Origin: Rahnella sp. AA
Lineage (GTDB): Bacteria > Pseudomonadota > Gammaproteobacteria > Enterobacterales > Enterobacteriaceae
NCBI RefSeq assembly: GCF_002834385.1
Contig: NZ_PITQ01000001.1
Coordinates: 806,001-870,000 of the forward strand
Direction: 5' to 3'
Length of the DNA stretch: 64,000 nt
The notes under the pieces are model-generated. The model ran no database searches. It saw only the letters and a list, made by a program, of their open reading frames with translations, and had not been told where the DNA came from. The position numbers and the translations under genes are program-made. Shown piece after piece: positions 29,413 through 40,363 of this stretch (within the stretch, counting starts at the first letter, position 1; the number at the start of each line of letters is the position of its first letter).

Positions 29413-29500
29413 ACTCAGTTAACGACTTGCTGAAACCCGTCTGACTCGTGTTTCACGAGATTTCCTTAACCTGGCGGAAGCTAAACTAAGAGAGAGCTCT

Positions 29501-31855
29501 ATGAACCCTGAGCGTTCTGAACGCATAGAAATCCCCGTATTGCCTCTGCGCGATGTGGTGGTTTATCCGCACATGGTGATCCCGTTGTTTGTTGGCAGGG
29601 AAAAATCGATTCGGTGCCTCGAAGCCGCGATGGATCACGACAAAAAAATCATGCTGGTGGCCCAGAAAGAAGCCTCAACAGATGAGCCGGGCGTTAATGA
29701 CCTCTTCTCCGTGGGTACGGTTGCCTCAATATTACAAATGCTGAAGCTCCCGGACGGCACGGTAAAAGTGCTGGTGGAAGGGTTACAACGCGCACGTATC
29801 ACTACACTTTCTGACAGTGGTGAGCATTTTGCTGCCCAGGCTGAATACCTTGAATCTCCGGCCGTGGATGAGCGCGAGCAGGAAGTTCTGGTTCGCACAG
29901 CAATTAATCAGTTTGAAGGCTACATCAAACTGAACAAAAAAATTCCGCCGGAAGTGCTGACTTCGCTTAACAGCATTGAAGATGCTGCACGTCTGGCTGA
30001 CACCATTGCTGCACATATGCCATTGAAACTCGCTGACAAACAATCCGTGCTGGAAATGTTTGATATCACCGAGCGTCTGGAATATCTGATGGCGATGATG
30101 GAATCGGAAATCGACCTGTTGCAGGTTGAGAAACGCATTCGTAATCGTGTCAAAAAACAGATGGAAAAAAGCCAGCGCGAGTACTATCTGAATGAGCAAA
30201 TGAAAGCGATTCAGAAAGAACTTGGCGAAATGGATGACACGCCTGATGAGCATGAGGCGTTGAAACGCAAGATCGAAGCGGCCAAAATGCCGAAAGACGC
30301 GCGTGAAAAAACCGAAGCTGAGCTGCAAAAGCTGAAAATGATGTCGCCGATGTCCGCCGAAGCCACGGTTGTTCGTGGTTATATCGACTGGATGCTTCAG
30401 GTGCCATGGAACGCCCGCAGCAAAGTGAAAAAAGACCTGCGCAAAGCCCAGGAAGTTCTGGATACCGATCATTTTGGCCTCGAACGTGTCAAAGACCGTA
30501 TCCTTGAATATCTTGCGGTGCAGACGCGCGTCAGCAAAATCAAAGGGCCAATCCTGTGTCTGGTTGGGCCTCCGGGTGTCGGTAAAACCTCACTGGGCCA
30601 GTCCATTGCGCGTGCGACGGGCCGTCAGTATGTGCGTATGGCGCTGGGTGGTGTACGTGATGAAGCGGAAATCCGTGGTCACCGTCGTACCTACATCGGT
30701 TCTATGCCGGGCAAACTGATCCAGAAAATGGCAAAAGTGGGGGTGAAAAACCCGCTGTTCCTGCTCGATGAGATCGACAAGATGTCATCTGACATGCGCG
30801 GTGACCCGGCTTCAGCGTTACTGGAAGTGCTGGATCCAGAACAGAACGTGGCGTTCAACGATCACTATCTGGAAGTCGATTACGACCTGTCAGACGTGAT
30901 GTTTGTGGCGACTTCGAACTCGATGAACATCCCTGCGCCGTTGCTGGACCGTATGGAAGTAATTCGTCTTTCCGGTTATACCGAGGACGAAAAACTGAAC
31001 ATCGCTAAACAACACTTGTTGCCGAAGCAGCTTGAACGCAATGCGCTTAAGAAAGATGAGCTCTCAGTTGATGACAGCGCAATTATTGGCATTATCCGCT
31101 TCTATACCCGTGAAGCTGGTGTTCGTAGTTTAGAGCGTGAGTTGTCTAAACTGTGCCGAAAAGCGGTCAAACAATTGCTGATGGATAAAGACATCAAGCA
31201 CATTGAAATCAACGGCGACAACCTGAAAGATTTCCTGGGCGTGCAGAAGGTCGATTATGGCCGCGCTGACACCGAAAACCGCGTGGGACAGGTTACCGGC
31301 CTGGCGTGGACCGAAGTGGGCGGCGAACTGCTGACCATCGAAACGGCCTGCGTACCGGGCAAAGGGAAGCTGACTTACACCGGGTCTTTGGGTGAAGTCA
31401 TGCAGGAGTCTATTCAGGCTGCGCTGACCGTTGTGCGTTCTCGTGCGGACAAACTGGGCATTAACCCTGACTTCTACGAAAAACGTGATATTCACGTTCA
31501 CGTACCTGAAGGGGCAACGCCAAAAGATGGCCCAAGTGCCGGTATCGCAATGTGTACCGCGCTGGTGTCTTGTCTGACGGGCAACCCGGTGCGTGCAGAT
31601 GTGGCAATGACCGGTGAGATCACTTTACGTGGTCTGGTTCTGCCAATCGGCGGTTTGAAAGAAAAACTGCTGGCAGCGCATCGCGGTGGCATCAAAGTGG
31701 TTCTGATCCCGGACGATAACAAACGTGATCTGGAAGAAATTCCGGCGAACGTGCTGGCAGATCTGGAGATCCATCCGGTTAAACGCATCGATGATGTTCT
31801 GAACATCGCACTGCAAAATCCGGCCTATGGTGCCTTGCCGGTTGCGGCAAAATAG
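29501..31855 (+). CDS. lon: ATP-dependent protease Lon
   Basis: Lon degrades misfolded proteins and short-lived regulators. The 784 residues match E. coli in length: an N-terminal substrate domain (about 1-300), an AAA+ module with Walker [10 protein letters not shown] near 356-364, and a protease domain with the Ser679/Lys722 catalytic dyad (PKDGPSAG and GGLKEK), both confirmed by counting from the C terminus. The leader has a sigma-32 promoter. hupB follows. Confidence 0.98.
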   Translation: MNPERSERIEIPVLPLRDVVVYPHMVIPLFVGREKSIRCLEAAMDHDKKIMLVAQKEASTDEPGVNDLFSVGTVASILQMLKLPDGTVKVLVEGLQRARITTLSDSGEHFAAQAEYLESPAVDEREQEVLVRTAINQFEGYIKLNKKIPPEVLTSLNSIEDAARLADTIAAHMPLKLADKQSVLEMFDITERLEYLMAMMESEIDLLQVEKRIRNRVKKQMEKSQREYYLNEQMKAIQKELGEMDDTPDEHEALKRKIEAAKMPKDAREKTEAELQKLKMMSPMSAEATVVRGYIDWMLQVPWNARSKVKKDLRKAQEVLDTDHFGLERVKDRILEYLAVQTRVSKIKGPILCLVGPPGVGKTSLGQSIARATGRQYVRMALGGVRDEAEIRGHRRTYIGSMPGKLIQKMAKVGVKNPLFLLDEIDKMSSDMRGDPASALLEVLDPEQNVAFNDHYLEVDYDLSDVMFVATSNSMNIPAPLLDRMEVIRLSGYTEDEKLNIAKQHLLPKQLERNALKKDELSVDDSAIIGIIRFYTREAGVRSLERELSKLCRKAVKQLLMDKDIKHIEINGDNLKDFLGVQKVDYGRADTENRVGQVTGLAWTEVGGELLTIETACVPGKGKLTYTGSLGEVMQESIQAALTVVRSRADKLGINPDFYEKRDIHVHVPEGATPKDGPSAGIAMCTALVSCLTGNPVRADVAMTGEITLRGLVLPIGGLKEKLLAAHRGGIKVVLIPDDNKRDLEEIPANVLADLEIHPVKRIDDVLNIALQNPAYGALPVAAK

Positions 31856-31888
31856 TGACCCCGACTAACACAGTTGAATAAAACTCAG

Positions 31889-31924
31889 GCTGGCAGGTGA
31901 AATCTCACTTGCCAGCTTTTTTTT
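31889..31924 (+). terminator. Terminator after lon
   Basis: GCTGGCAGGTGA (31889-31900) pairs with TCACTTGCCAGC (31905-31916), allowing one G-U pair, and is followed by eight T. Confidence 0.9.
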
Positions 31925-32071
31925 GTGCCGTTAACTTAGTCAACGGCCAGAGGGTTTCAGGCTGCTTTCAGTCGCTTGCATAGCTCTGGCAAGATTGATA
32001 TAACAGCAGCGCGGTCACGTCCGTAGGGAAAATGCGGCGTGATGAACGAATTTTAAGAGGGGATGATAAGA

Positions 32072-32347
32072 GTGAATAAGTCACAATTGATCGACAAAAT
32101 TGCTGCCGGTGCTGATATTTCTAAAGCCGCAGCGGGACGTGTTTTAGATGCTGTTCTTGCATCTGTCACTGACACCCTGAAAGCTGGGGATGAAGTAGCT
32201 CTGGTTGGTTTTGGTACTTTCTCAGTGCGCGAACGTTCAGCACGTACCGGCCGTAACCCACAGACCGGTAAAGAGATCAGCATTGCCGCAGCTAAAGTAC
32301 CTGGCTTCCGTGCAGGTAAAGCGCTGAAAGATGCCGTTAACGGTTAA
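32072..32347 (+). CDS. hupB: DNA-binding protein HU-beta
   Basis: HU-beta is an abundant nucleoid protein that bends DNA as a dimer. The 91-residue protein has the family start [11 protein letters not shown] and the beta-arm [11 protein letters not shown] chose the GTG at 32072, which gives the conserved N terminus and lies 9 bases after GAGGGG. The in-frame ATG at 32063 sits too close to that ribosome site. The place after lon is conserved. Confidence 0.96.
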   Translation: MNKSQLIDKIAAGADISKAAAGRVLDAVLASVTDTLKAGDEVALVGFGTFSVRERSARTGRNPQTGKEISIAAAKVPGFRAGKALKDAVNG

Positions 32348-32461
32348 TTACCTGCTGACTGACGTTGAAACTGTGTGAGGGGCATTATTGGTGCTTTTTC
32401 ATTCAGGTCTGGTTGTTAAACAATAACCTGACGTCATCGGGCTGGTAAGGTAAGATACAAG

Positions 32462-32488
32462 GCGCATCGAAAACGGTGCGCTTTTTTT
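32462..32488 (+). terminator. Terminator after hupB
   Basis: GCGCATCG (32462-32469) pairs with CGGTGCGC (32474-32481), with one G-U pair and an AAAA loop. It runs into seven T. The ppiD ATG is only 25 bases further on. Confidence 0.85.
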
Positions 32489-32512
32489 ATTACAGCGGAG
32501 TGTTGCCACACT

Positions 32513-34393
32513 ATGATGGACAATTTACGCGCGGCCGCCAATCACGTCGTGCTCAAAATCATTCTGGCCCTGATTATTCTGTCCTTTATTTTGACAGGGG
32601 TGGGCAACTACCTGATCGGCGGTTCAGGCGACTATGCAGCGAAAGTGAATGGTCAGGAAATCGGACGTGCTCAGTTGGAACAGGCGGTGCAAAACCAGCG
32701 CAACCGGCTGCAACAGCAGCTTGGGGATCAGTTCTCTGCGCTGGCGGGCAGTGACGGTTATATGCAGCAGTTGCGCCAGGAGTCCCTGAGCAATCTGATT
32801 GACGTCACTTTGCTGGATCAGTATTCCAAAAAATTAGGCATTACGGTCAGCGATCAGCAGATCAAAGATGCGATTTTTGCGACCCCACAATTCCAGACTG
32901 ATGGCCGTTTCGACAACGCCAAATATCTGCAAAGCATCCAGAGCATGGGCTACAGCGCTGATAATTTCGCGCAGCTGATGAAACAACAGTTAATCAGCCA
33001 GCAACTTGAGCAGGCTTACGGCCAGTCTGATTTCGTTCTGCCGGTTGAAAGTAAATCTCTGGGTGAACTGATTCTGCAAAGCCGTGATGTCCAGACTGCG
33101 ACTTTGGACACCAATACGCTGGCTGCTAAGCAGCAGGTGACTGACGCTGAGCTGCAGGCATTCTACGACCAGAACAAAAACAGCTTTATTTCTCCTGAGC
33201 AAGTTAAGGTCAGCTACATCGAAATGGATGCAGCGGCAATGCAAGGCAAAACGGTTGTCACAGACGCCGATATCAGCGCTTACTATGACCAGCATAAAAG
33301 TGAGTTCGGACAGCCTGAACGCCGTCGTTACAGCGTTATTGTTCTGAAATCCCAGGCTGATGCTGACGCCGTAGCCGCCGAGCTCAAGAAGGGAACTGAT
33401 TTTGCAGAACTGGCGAAAACCAAATCCACCGATACTTTAAGTGCAAAACAAGGCGGTGATTTGGGCTGGATGGAACCTGAAACCACTTTGCCGGAATTTA
33501 AGAGCGCGAATCTGACCACCAAGGGTCAGGTCTCTGGTGTGATTAAATCTGACAGTGGCTTCTTCATCTTGCGTCTGGATGATGTCACCCCTGAACAGGT
33601 GAAACCGCTGGCTGACGTTCGCAATACGATTACTGACAAGCTTAAGCAAGAAAAGTCCCTGGATGCTTACTATGCTTTGCAGCAGAAAGTCAGTGAAGCC
33701 GCAACTAATGACAATGAATCTCTGGCTTCGGCCGAAGAGGTAGCGGGTTCTAAAGCTGTTCATACCGATTGGTTTACTCAGAATCAAATTCCGGCGGGTA
33801 TCAATTTCAAACCCGTTGTGCAGGCGATTTTTGAAGGCGGCCTGATTGGTCAGGACGGTTCCCCGGGCAGTAACTCCGATATCATCACTGTCGATGGTGA
33901 CCGCGCCTTCGTGGTGCGTGTCGATGCGCATAAAGCTGAAGGTGTTAAACCTTTTGCTGATGTGAAAGATCAGGTGACAACACTGGTGAAAAGCCAGAAA
34001 GCACAAGATCAGGCGCGCATGGACGGTGAAAAACTGCTGACTGCATTGAAAGACGGCAAAGGTGATGATGCGATGAAAGCCGCAGGCCTGAGCTTTGGCG
34101 CCGTGCAGAAAGTACAGCGCAGCCAGCAGCCTTCCGCATTTGAAGAAAACGTCTATGCATTGCCACAGCCGCAAAAAGACAAACCAGTATATGGTTTGAC
34201 TCAGGATGACAAAGGTAACAGTGTACTGGTCAAACTGAATGCTGTGACGCCGGGCGTGATACCGCAAGCTGATGCGACTCGTTTCGATCAGGAGATGCAA
34301 CAAACCTCCTCGAACGTAACCTTTGATGCGCTGCTGACAAATCTTCGTCAGGAAGCCAAAATCAAATACGGCTCAGCCGCACAAAACCAGTAA
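32513..34393 (+). CDS. ppiD: Periplasmic folding chaperone PpiD
   Basis: PpiD is a membrane-anchored periplasmic chaperone at the SecYEG exit. The 626 residues have a single N-terminal membrane anchor (about 14-36), a SurA-like N-terminal chaperone region, and a parvulin-type domain (about 265-355), with a further C-terminal region. Parvulin-domain activity is weak or absent in E. coli PpiD. The neighbours hupB and ybaV are conserved. Confidence 0.97.
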   Translation: MMDNLRAAANHVVLKIILALIILSFILTGVGNYLIGGSGDYAAKVNGQEIGRAQLEQAVQNQRNRLQQQLGDQFSALAGSDGYMQQLRQESLSNLIDVTLLDQYSKKLGITVSDQQIKDAIFATPQFQTDGRFDNAKYLQSIQSMGYSADNFAQLMKQQLISQQLEQAYGQSDFVLPVESKSLGELILQSRDVQTATLDTNTLAAKQQVTDAELQAFYDQNKNSFISPEQVKVSYIEMDAAAMQGKTVVTDADISAYYDQHKSEFGQPERRRYSVIVLKSQADADAVAAELKKGTDFAELAKTKSTDTLSAKQGGDLGWMEPETTLPEFKSANLTTKGQVSGVIKSDSGFFILRLDDVTPEQVKPLADVRNTITDKLKQEKSLDAYYALQQKVSEAATNDNESLASAEEVAGSKAVHTDWFTQNQIPAGINFKPVVQAIFEGGLIGQDGSPGSNSDIITVDGDRAFVVRVDAHKAEGVKPFADVKDQVTTLVKSQKAQDQARMDGEKLLTALKDGKGDDAMKAAGLSFGAVQKVQRSQQPSAFEENVYALPQPQKDKPVYGLTQDDKGNSVLVKLNAVTPGVIPQADATRFDQEMQQTSSNVTFDALLTNLRQEAKIKYGSAAQNQ

Positions 34394-34915
<522 letters not shown>

Positions 34916-34924
34916 CGGGTGTCG

Positions 34925-34957
34925 CGGCGGCAATTCCCTGACGGTTGCCGCCGTTTT
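34925..34957 (+). terminator. Terminator after ybaV
   Basis: CGGCGGCAA (34925-34933) pairs with TTGCCGCCG (34945-34953), followed by TTTTCTT. Confidence 0.83.
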
Positions 34958-35033
34958 CTTCTGCTAATCTTTAAAGACATCTGACCAGTTTGGTTGTATG
35001 CCTCAGGCGATTATCAGGAGTTTTTTAACCACT

Positions 35034-35435
35034 ATGCATACGTTTATTAAAGTTCGCGGTTTTCATATCGATGTTTACCAGCATGTTAACAACGCGCGCT
35101 ATCTTGAGTTTCTGGAAACAGCACGCTGGGAATGGCTGGATAACCAGTCCGGCTTTCAGTGGATGAGCGAAAACAAAATCGCGTTCATTGTGGTGAATAT
35201 CAACATCAATTACCGCAAACCTGCTGTGCTCGGTGACGTTCTGCGTATCGACAGCAGCCTGCAGCAACTCAACGGGCGGAGCGGGGTTCTCGAACAAGTG
35301 GTGACCTGTGAAGGCGAAGTGGTAGCTGATGCCACATTAACGTTCGTGTGTATCGATCTGCGGACCCAAAAAGCACTGCCGCTGGAAGGTGAATTGCTGG
35401 AGCGGTTACGCGAGCTGGAAATAGAAGACCATTGA
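35034..35435 (+). CDS. fadM: Hotdog-fold acyl-CoA thioesterase FadM
   Basis: FadM (YbaW) is a long-chain acyl-CoA thioesterase tied to beta-oxidation of oleate in E. coli. The 133-residue protein has the hotdog signature DVYQHVNNARYLEFLE with the catalytic Asp near residue 13. I chose the ATG at 35034 (MHTFIKVRG), which fits the family length and has CAGGAG some 13 bases upstream. The earlier ATG at 34998 has no ribosome site. Confidence 0.93.
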   Translation: MHTFIKVRGFHIDVYQHVNNARYLEFLETARWEWLDNQSGFQWMSENKIAFIVVNININYRKPAVLGDVLRIDSSLQQLNGRSGVLEQVVTCEGEVVADATLTFVCIDLRTQKALPLEGELLERLRELEIEDH

Positions 35436-35458
35436 CTGTTCACGGGCACACTAAACAA

Positions 35459-35486
35459 AAACGGGCGGTCTGATGATCGCCCGTTT
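35459..35486. terminator. Bidirectional terminator between fadM and queC
   Basis: AAACGGGCG (35459-35467) pairs with CGCCCGTTT (35478-35486), with A- and T-rich flanks suited to the convergent genes. Confidence 0.83.
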
Positions 35487-35504
35487 CTTATCAGAAACGA
35501 TAAA

Positions 35505-36203
35505 TTAACGCAGGCCGGTTTTCTTCTTCAGGCTGGCGATAACGCCGCTTTTATCCTGCTGATACTGTTGCAGGCCGTTAGCGCGTAAGTGACAGGCGGC
35601 ACATTCGCCACAGCCATCACCTGCAATACCGTTATAGCAGGTCAGCGTTTGATGACGCACCAAATCCAGTTGCTGATAATAATCCGCCAGCGCCCAGGTT
35701 TCGGCCTTATTGAGCCACATCAGCGGCGTTTCAAAGTGCACATCACGCGCCAGACCCAGCGATACCGCCGTATTCAGCGCTTTCACAAACTCATCACGAC
35801 AATCCGGATAACCGGAGAAGTCAGTTTCACAAACGCCGGTAATCACAGCTTCTGCCTGAATCTGATAGGCATAAATGGCTGCCAGCGTCAGGAACAAAAT
35901 ATTACGGCCGGGAACGAAGGTGCTCGGCAGGCCGCCGTCATTTTCATCGCCAAAGTTAGGAACGGGGATGTTATCGCGGGTCAGGCTGCTGACCGCCAGT
36001 TCATTTAGCAAACCAACATCCAGCACTTTGTGCGCGCGGGCGCCCAATTCCACGGACAGCTTTTGTGCAATCTCTATTTCCGCACGATGGCGCTGACCAT
36101 AGTCAAAAGTGACGCAGTGGACTTCGTCATACTGCTTCAATGCCTGAATCAGGCAGGTTGTTGAGTCTTGTCCGCCGCTGAAAACCACCACTGCTCTTTT
36201 CAT
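35505..36203 (-). CDS. queC: 7-cyano-7-deazaguanine synthase
   Basis: QueC converts 7-carboxy-7-deazaguanine to preQ0 with ATP and ammonia, for queuosine in tRNA. The 232-residue protein has the PP-loop SGGQDSTTC (about residues 9-17) and the zinc-binding cysteine cluster [16 protein letters not shown] near the C terminus. It follows ybaE by 97 bp on the same strand. Confidence 0.97.
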   Translation of the reverse strand: MKRAVVVFSGGQDSTTCLIQALKQYDEVHCVTFDYGQRHRAEIEIAQKLSVELGARAHKVLDVGLLNELAVSSLTRDNIPVPNFGDENDGGLPSTFVPGRNILFLTLAAIYAYQIQAEAVITGVCETDFSGYPDCRDEFVKALNTAVSLGLARDVHFETPLMWLNKAETWALADYYQQLDLVRHQTLTCYNGIAGDGCGECAACHLRANGLQQYQQDKSGVIASLKKKTGLR

Positions 36204-36300
36204 TCTGTTTACCTGTATTACGAAACTGACTGCGTCCGGCGCAGTAAAATTAGGTTAATGGTACTTTTCTTTATCGTCAGAGTGTAGCGAAACAGCTCGC

Positions 36301-38013
36301 TCACGCGTTTTCTGATAACAACGGTGGCGGAACCCATGCCTGACAAAAATCGAACCATCCCCACGCCGTGAGCTGGACACCGCTGATCCGCGGCGGCGCG
36401 CTGACCTGATACTGATAATTGAATAAAGGCGTCACGATCCCGGTTTGCATCCACTGATAAAAATGATCGCGCAGTTCTTCAGCGCGGAGGTTTTCTAGCG
36501 GGATTTGCTGAATATGGTCAAGACGCTGCTGCTGACGGCGTAAATCGTTTTCACGCAAAATTTCCTGCCAGAGCGGGTCCTGCTGCAACCAGTTTTCCAG
36601 TGTGGCTTCCGGAGATTCGCCGATCAGACGATCGCCAAGCAGCAGATCGGCAGATCTTAACAATTCTCCGTCTTCCCACAAACGCCCCTCGTGATAAATC
36701 ACCTCCAGCGTGCAGCCTTCATCGGCCAGTTTTCGCTGCAGTGCCTGAGCGACCAGTTCAAACTCCACTGGTGGATGAAACAGGAGCCTCAGCCGTTCCG
36801 GCAGGAAAACGTCGATATCGTCATGCAGAGGAATGGGCCAGCCGGGCAGCATTTCTTTGCTGGTTTTCACCAGATCATGGTCAATAGGCAAGTTATCCAA
36901 CATACCGCTGCGCTGGATCAGGCGGATAATTTTTCGCGCCTGGGCTTCATTTAATACACCGCGTTTAAGATTTGCTGCGATATAACAAAATCCCAGGCTG
37001 GTACTGCGTTTGACCGGTTTTACACGCGCCAACTCTTCCTGCTCACCCAAAATGATCCTGACGGGGTGCTGGCAGCTCACATTATTCTTCTGTGCGAACA
37101 GTTGGGGTGTGATCCAAAATTCTATCGCCGCAAGATAAGGGTGTTGCAGGGGGTAAAGCGTATGTTGTTCCAGCCTGACCAGTTCGGGGGAAAAATGCGT
37201 CAGCCGGAACGGACCCGCGCCAATGTGCGGATTTTCAGGATGCGAAAGCAGGCAATTGAGGTCGGCAAACCGGTGCGCCAGCCAGTAATCAGGTTTATCC
37301 AAATCAAATTGCAGGCACAGTGCATGCGGTTGAGACAATCTGCTCACCGACGCCAGATTATGTTTTCCGCGCGCAGAGTTCTGCAATTGTTGAAACCGTG
37401 CGACCAGTTGTGACGTTTTCAGAGGTTCTCCGTTGTGCCAGAACAACTGGCTGCGCAGGAAAAACTGCCAGGTTTTGCCGTTATTGCTGATCTGCCAGTG
37501 ATGAGCCAGATCCGGCTGTGGCGTCGGGTTTCCGGGGACAAAATGCGTCAGACCCGCATGAATAGTATGTGCCAGATGTTGCTCTGCGCGGCCTGTCAGT
37601 GTCAGAGGATCCAGAAACTGGAGAGGGCGGTAATACGGGATCCGTAGCGTGGGCGCATCTTCCTGCCATTGTCCGCCAAGATGGGGAGCCAGCAATGCGT
37701 TGAGGTGTGCCGGATCCAACTGGCTAAGTTGTAAAGCCGCAGAATGTTCGCCGTTTGTCAGTAATTCTTGTAAATAAGCACCACGCAAATCTTCAGGCGT
37801 TTTAAGGCAACAAAGCGAGGCGCGTTTGCCGCGTCCGGCTTGCGACTGCCAGGCGACCCAGCCAGCATCCTGAAAATGCGCCAGCAGGGTACGGGTATGG
37901 CGCTCACTGCAACAGAAAATTTCAGCCAGTTCTGCAACAGTGAACTGAACCTGTTGTGATCCGGTTTTCATGTATAAGCGCTGAAACTGATTCAAACGGT
38001 TTTGCAGGCGCAC
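36301..38013 (-). CDS. ybaE: SgrR-type transcriptional regulator YbaE
   Basis: This 570-residue protein has an N-terminal winged helix (about residues 1-80, with VAELAEIFCCSERHTRTLLAHF) fused to a solute-binding-protein-like domain of the dipeptide/oligopeptide (SBP5) family (about 155-480). The same design is found in SgrR, the sugar-phosphate stress activator. Sequence and position upstream of cof identify it as YbaE, for which I know no ligand or target. No SgrS-like RNA is evident next to it. Confidence 0.9.
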   Translation of the reverse strand: MRLQNRLNQFQRLYMKTGSQQVQFTVAELAEIFCCSERHTRTLLAHFQDAGWVAWQSQAGRGKRASLCCLKTPEDLRGAYLQELLTNGEHSAALQLSQLDPAHLNALLAPHLGGQWQEDAPTLRIPYYRPLQFLDPLTLTGRAEQHLAHTIHAGLTHFVPGNPTPQPDLAHHWQISNNGKTWQFFLRSQLFWHNGEPLKTSQLVARFQQLQNSARGKHNLASVSRLSQPHALCLQFDLDKPDYWLAHRFADLNCLLSHPENPHIGAGPFRLTHFSPELVRLEQHTLYPLQHPYLAAIEFWITPQLFAQKNNVSCQHPVRIILGEQEELARVKPVKRSTSLGFCYIAANLKRGVLNEAQARKIIRLIQRSGMLDNLPIDHDLVKTSKEMLPGWPIPLHDDIDVFLPERLRLLFHPPVEFELVAQALQRKLADEGCTLEVIYHEGRLWEDGELLRSADLLLGDRLIGESPEATLENWLQQDPLWQEILRENDLRRQQQRLDHIQQIPLENLRAEELRDHFYQWMQTGIVTPLFNYQYQVSAPPRISGVQLTAWGWFDFCQAWVPPPLLSENA

Positions 38014-38205
38014 GATAAATACAGAACCTTATTTTTAAGGTGAATTGACCTGTTCAGCATATCTCAGGTTCTGCTGTCCGGCTTGAGGCGGTCGTCCAAA
38101 GTGTGAGCTAAAACCGGAACAGTATTCATAAACTGTTCACTATTAGTTCCGCAAATCACGGTTCATACTTTGACGGTGAAAGTTATCCCCGTTCAGAGAG
38201 GAAAT

Positions 38206-39027
38206 ATGTATCGTTTAGCTGCATTTGATATGGATGGCACGTTGCTTTTACCCGATCATACCCTGGGCGAAAAAACACTGGCGACGCTGCGCCAGTTGGC
38301 TGAAAAACCAATGAAACTGACATTTGCTACGGGGCGCCATTATCTCGAAATGAAAGATATTTTGGCTAACATCGGACTGGATGGTTTTCTGATTACTGGC
38401 AACGGCACGCGAATTCATGATTTGTCCGGTCATCGTTTGCACGCCAGTGACTTATCCGACGACTGTGCTCATGAGCTCCTCCATACGACATGGGACACCC
38501 CGGCAAGCCTGCATGTTTTCCGGGATGAAGGGTGGTTTACGGATCTTGATGATCCTGCTCTGCTTATCCCGCACCAGTTCAGTGGTTTCCGCTATCAGTT
38601 ACAGGATCTGCGTACACTGCCTGATTCAGGCAACAGCAAAGTGTGTTTTTGCGCACCGCATGAAACCCTGCTGAAACTGGTTCCGCAGTTGAAAGCGCAT
38701 TTTGGCGACCGTTTAGACTTGTGTTTTTCCGCGCATGATTGTCTGGATGTGCAGCCTGCGGGCAGCAATAAAGGCAGCGCGCTGGCCTTACTGACTTCGG
38801 GTCTGGGTATCGAAATGTCTGAATGCATGGCGTTTGGCGACGCTATGAATGACAAAGAGATGCTGGAAAGCGTGGGGATGGGGCTGGTTATGGGCAACGC
38901 ATTGCCGGTGCTGAAAGAACAAGTACCGCATTTACAAACTATCGGCCATTGCCGCAACCAGGCGGTGTCTCACTTTTTGCAACACTGGCTGCACTCACCA
39001 AACCTCACCTATTCCCCCGAATATTAA
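38206..39027 (+). CDS. cof: HAD-family phosphatase Cof
   Basis: Cof hydrolyses HMP pyrophosphate, an intermediate of thiamine synthesis, and several sugar phosphates. The 273-residue HAD IIB protein has DMDGT (nucleophile Asp8, acid Asp10), a Lys-containing GSNKGSAL block, and the late GDAMNDKEM motif. The ATG at 38206 follows AGAGGAAAT and gives the family length. ybaE lies divergently upstream. Confidence 0.94.
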   Translation: MYRLAAFDMDGTLLLPDHTLGEKTLATLRQLAEKPMKLTFATGRHYLEMKDILANIGLDGFLITGNGTRIHDLSGHRLHASDLSDDCAHELLHTTWDTPASLHVFRDEGWFTDLDDPALLIPHQFSGFRYQLQDLRTLPDSGNSKVCFCAPHETLLKLVPQLKAHFGDRLDLCFSAHDCLDVQPAGSNKGSALALLTSGLGIEMSECMAFGDAMNDKEMLESVGMGLVMGNALPVLKEQVPHLQTIGHCRNQAVSHFLQHWLHSPNLTYSPEY

Positions 39028-39040
39028 GGTTTTGCAGCAA

Positions 39041-39067
39041 GCCGGGATTATCTGTCCCGGCTTTTTT
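39041..39067 (+). terminator. Terminator after cof
   Basis: GCCGGGA (39041-39047) pairs with TCCCGGC (39055-39061), followed by six T. An ERIC element begins immediately afterwards. Confidence 0.85.
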
Positions 39068-39188
39068 CCTCTTTATCCTTCGAACTACAACTGCGTTAGC
39101 CGCACTCTCTCACCCGAATCACTTACTGGTGTAAGCTCATCGGGATTCGTTCATTTGCTGCCTTGTTGTAGCGCGAATGATTTCGAGG
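39068..39188 (+). repeat. ERIC element (copy 2)
   Basis: About 121 bp resemble copy 1 at 13794-13916 and the ERIC consensus: ACTGCGTTAGC at the left, the central ATCACTTAC/GTGTAAGCTCAT hairpin with flanking CCCGA (39113-39117) and TCGGG (39140-39144), then TTTGCTGCC and CGAATGATTT at the right. The bases that pair in the outer central stem differ from copy 1 but remain complementary. It sits between the convergent cof and cysteine-enzyme genes. Confidence 0.85.
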
Positions 39189-39199
39189 AATTATAGCTA

Positions 39200-40243
39200 T
39201 TAGCTAAGACCTTCAAGCTGCTGTGCGTACACCGAAATATCCCCGATGTTCTTCGCGACCCAGTGCTCATCAAAATAGGTATTCAGATAGCGTTCACCGC
39301 TGTCGCAAAGTAACGTGACGATCGAACCTGTCTCGCCATTTTCGCGCATTTGCTTTGCCAGTTGCAGCGCGCCCCAGACATTCGTTCCCGTTGACCCCCC
39401 CACTTTGCGGCCCAGCACTTTTTCCAGCCAGTGAAGCGTCGCGACGCTGGCCGCATCAGGTACCTGCATCATGCTGTCGATCACGCTGGGAATAAAAGAA
39501 GGCTCGGCGCGCGGGCGGCCGATTCCTTCGATACGGCTGCTGCATTGCGCAGTTACGCTGGCATCGCGCTGCTGATAGTAATCGTAAAAGACAGAATTCT
39601 CAGGATCGACTACCACCAGCTCAGTGTCGTGCCCCTGGTAGCGGATATAACGCCCCAGCGTGGCTGAGGTGCCGCCTGTGCCAGCACTCATGACCAGATA
39701 ACGCGGTACCGGATGCGGTTCGTGAGACATCTGACGGAAAATGCTATCAGCAATATTGTTATTTCCACGCCAGTCTGTCGCCCGCTCGGCATAAGTAAAC
39801 TGATCCATGTAATGACCATTTAGTTCTTTTGCCAGCTGTTCTGAGGCGGCGTAAATCTGGCCGGAGTTTTCAACAAAATGGCAGCGACCACCGTAAAACT
39901 CAATTTGCTGAATTTTGCGTGGTGCAGTACAGACTGGCATGACGGCAATAAAAGGCAGGCCGAGCAGACGCGCGAAATAGGCCTCGGAAATCGCAGTGCT
40001 GCCTGAAGAGGCTTCAATAATTGGCGTATTCTCACGGATCCAGCCATTGCAGAGTCCATAGAGGAATAATGAGCGTGCAAGGCGATGCTTCAGGCTACCA
40101 GAAGGGTGTGTACTTTCATCCTTCAGATATAACGAAATCCCGGGAAAATCGTTCAGTGTGAGACGAATTAAATGTGTATCGGCAGAACGCTGAAAATCTG
40201 CGTCGATTTCTTTGATCGCGTGGTTAACCCAGGAGTTGTGCAT
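39200..40243 (-). CDS. PLP-dependent cysteine synthase-family enzyme, probable Cds1-type L-cysteine desulfhydrase
   Basis: This 347-residue fold-type II PLP enzyme has the Schiff-base Lys52 in SGSLKHRLA, the substrate loop EASSGSTA (77-84), the phosphate-binding GTGGTSAT (near 189), and a late LCDSGERY block. The sequence, especially [33 protein letters not shown] regions, recalls mycobacterial Cds1, which breaks cysteine into pyruvate, ammonia and sulfide. That comparison is from memory. It is divergent from decR, the cysteine-responsive activator of cysteine detoxification, which supports a cysteine-degrading role. Cysteine or cystathionine synthase activity is the alternative. Confidence 0.8.
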   Translation of the reverse strand: MHNSWVNHAIKEIDADFQRSADTHLIRLTLNDFPGISLYLKDESTHPSGSLKHRLARSLFLYGLCNGWIRENTPIIEASSGSTAISEAYFARLLGLPFIAVMPVCTAPRKIQQIEFYGGRCHFVENSGQIYAASEQLAKELNGHYMDQFTYAERATDWRGNNNIADSIFRQMSHEPHPVPRYLVMSAGTGGTSATLGRYIRYQGHDTELVVVDPENSVFYDYYQQRDASVTAQCSSRIEGIGRPRAEPSFIPSVIDSMMQVPDAASVATLHWLEKVLGRKVGGSTGTNVWGALQLAKQMRENGETGSIVTLLCDSGERYLNTYFDEHWVAKNIGDISVYAQQLEGLS

Positions 40244-40363
40244 GTTGCATGCTCACGAAAGTGGTTTTGGTGGGATAAAGATTAACGTATTCATCAGAGA
40301 AATAAGTTATCCTTTTACCCACGAAATGCTCTTTATATAGAAATATTTTCTCCGGGAGGCGCT

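Noticed and set aside
38206-39188. Miniature inverted-repeat transposon next to cof
   Set aside because: The repeat matches the ERIC consensus and the copy at 13.8 kb. No transposase-type terminal repeats or target-site duplication could be shown.
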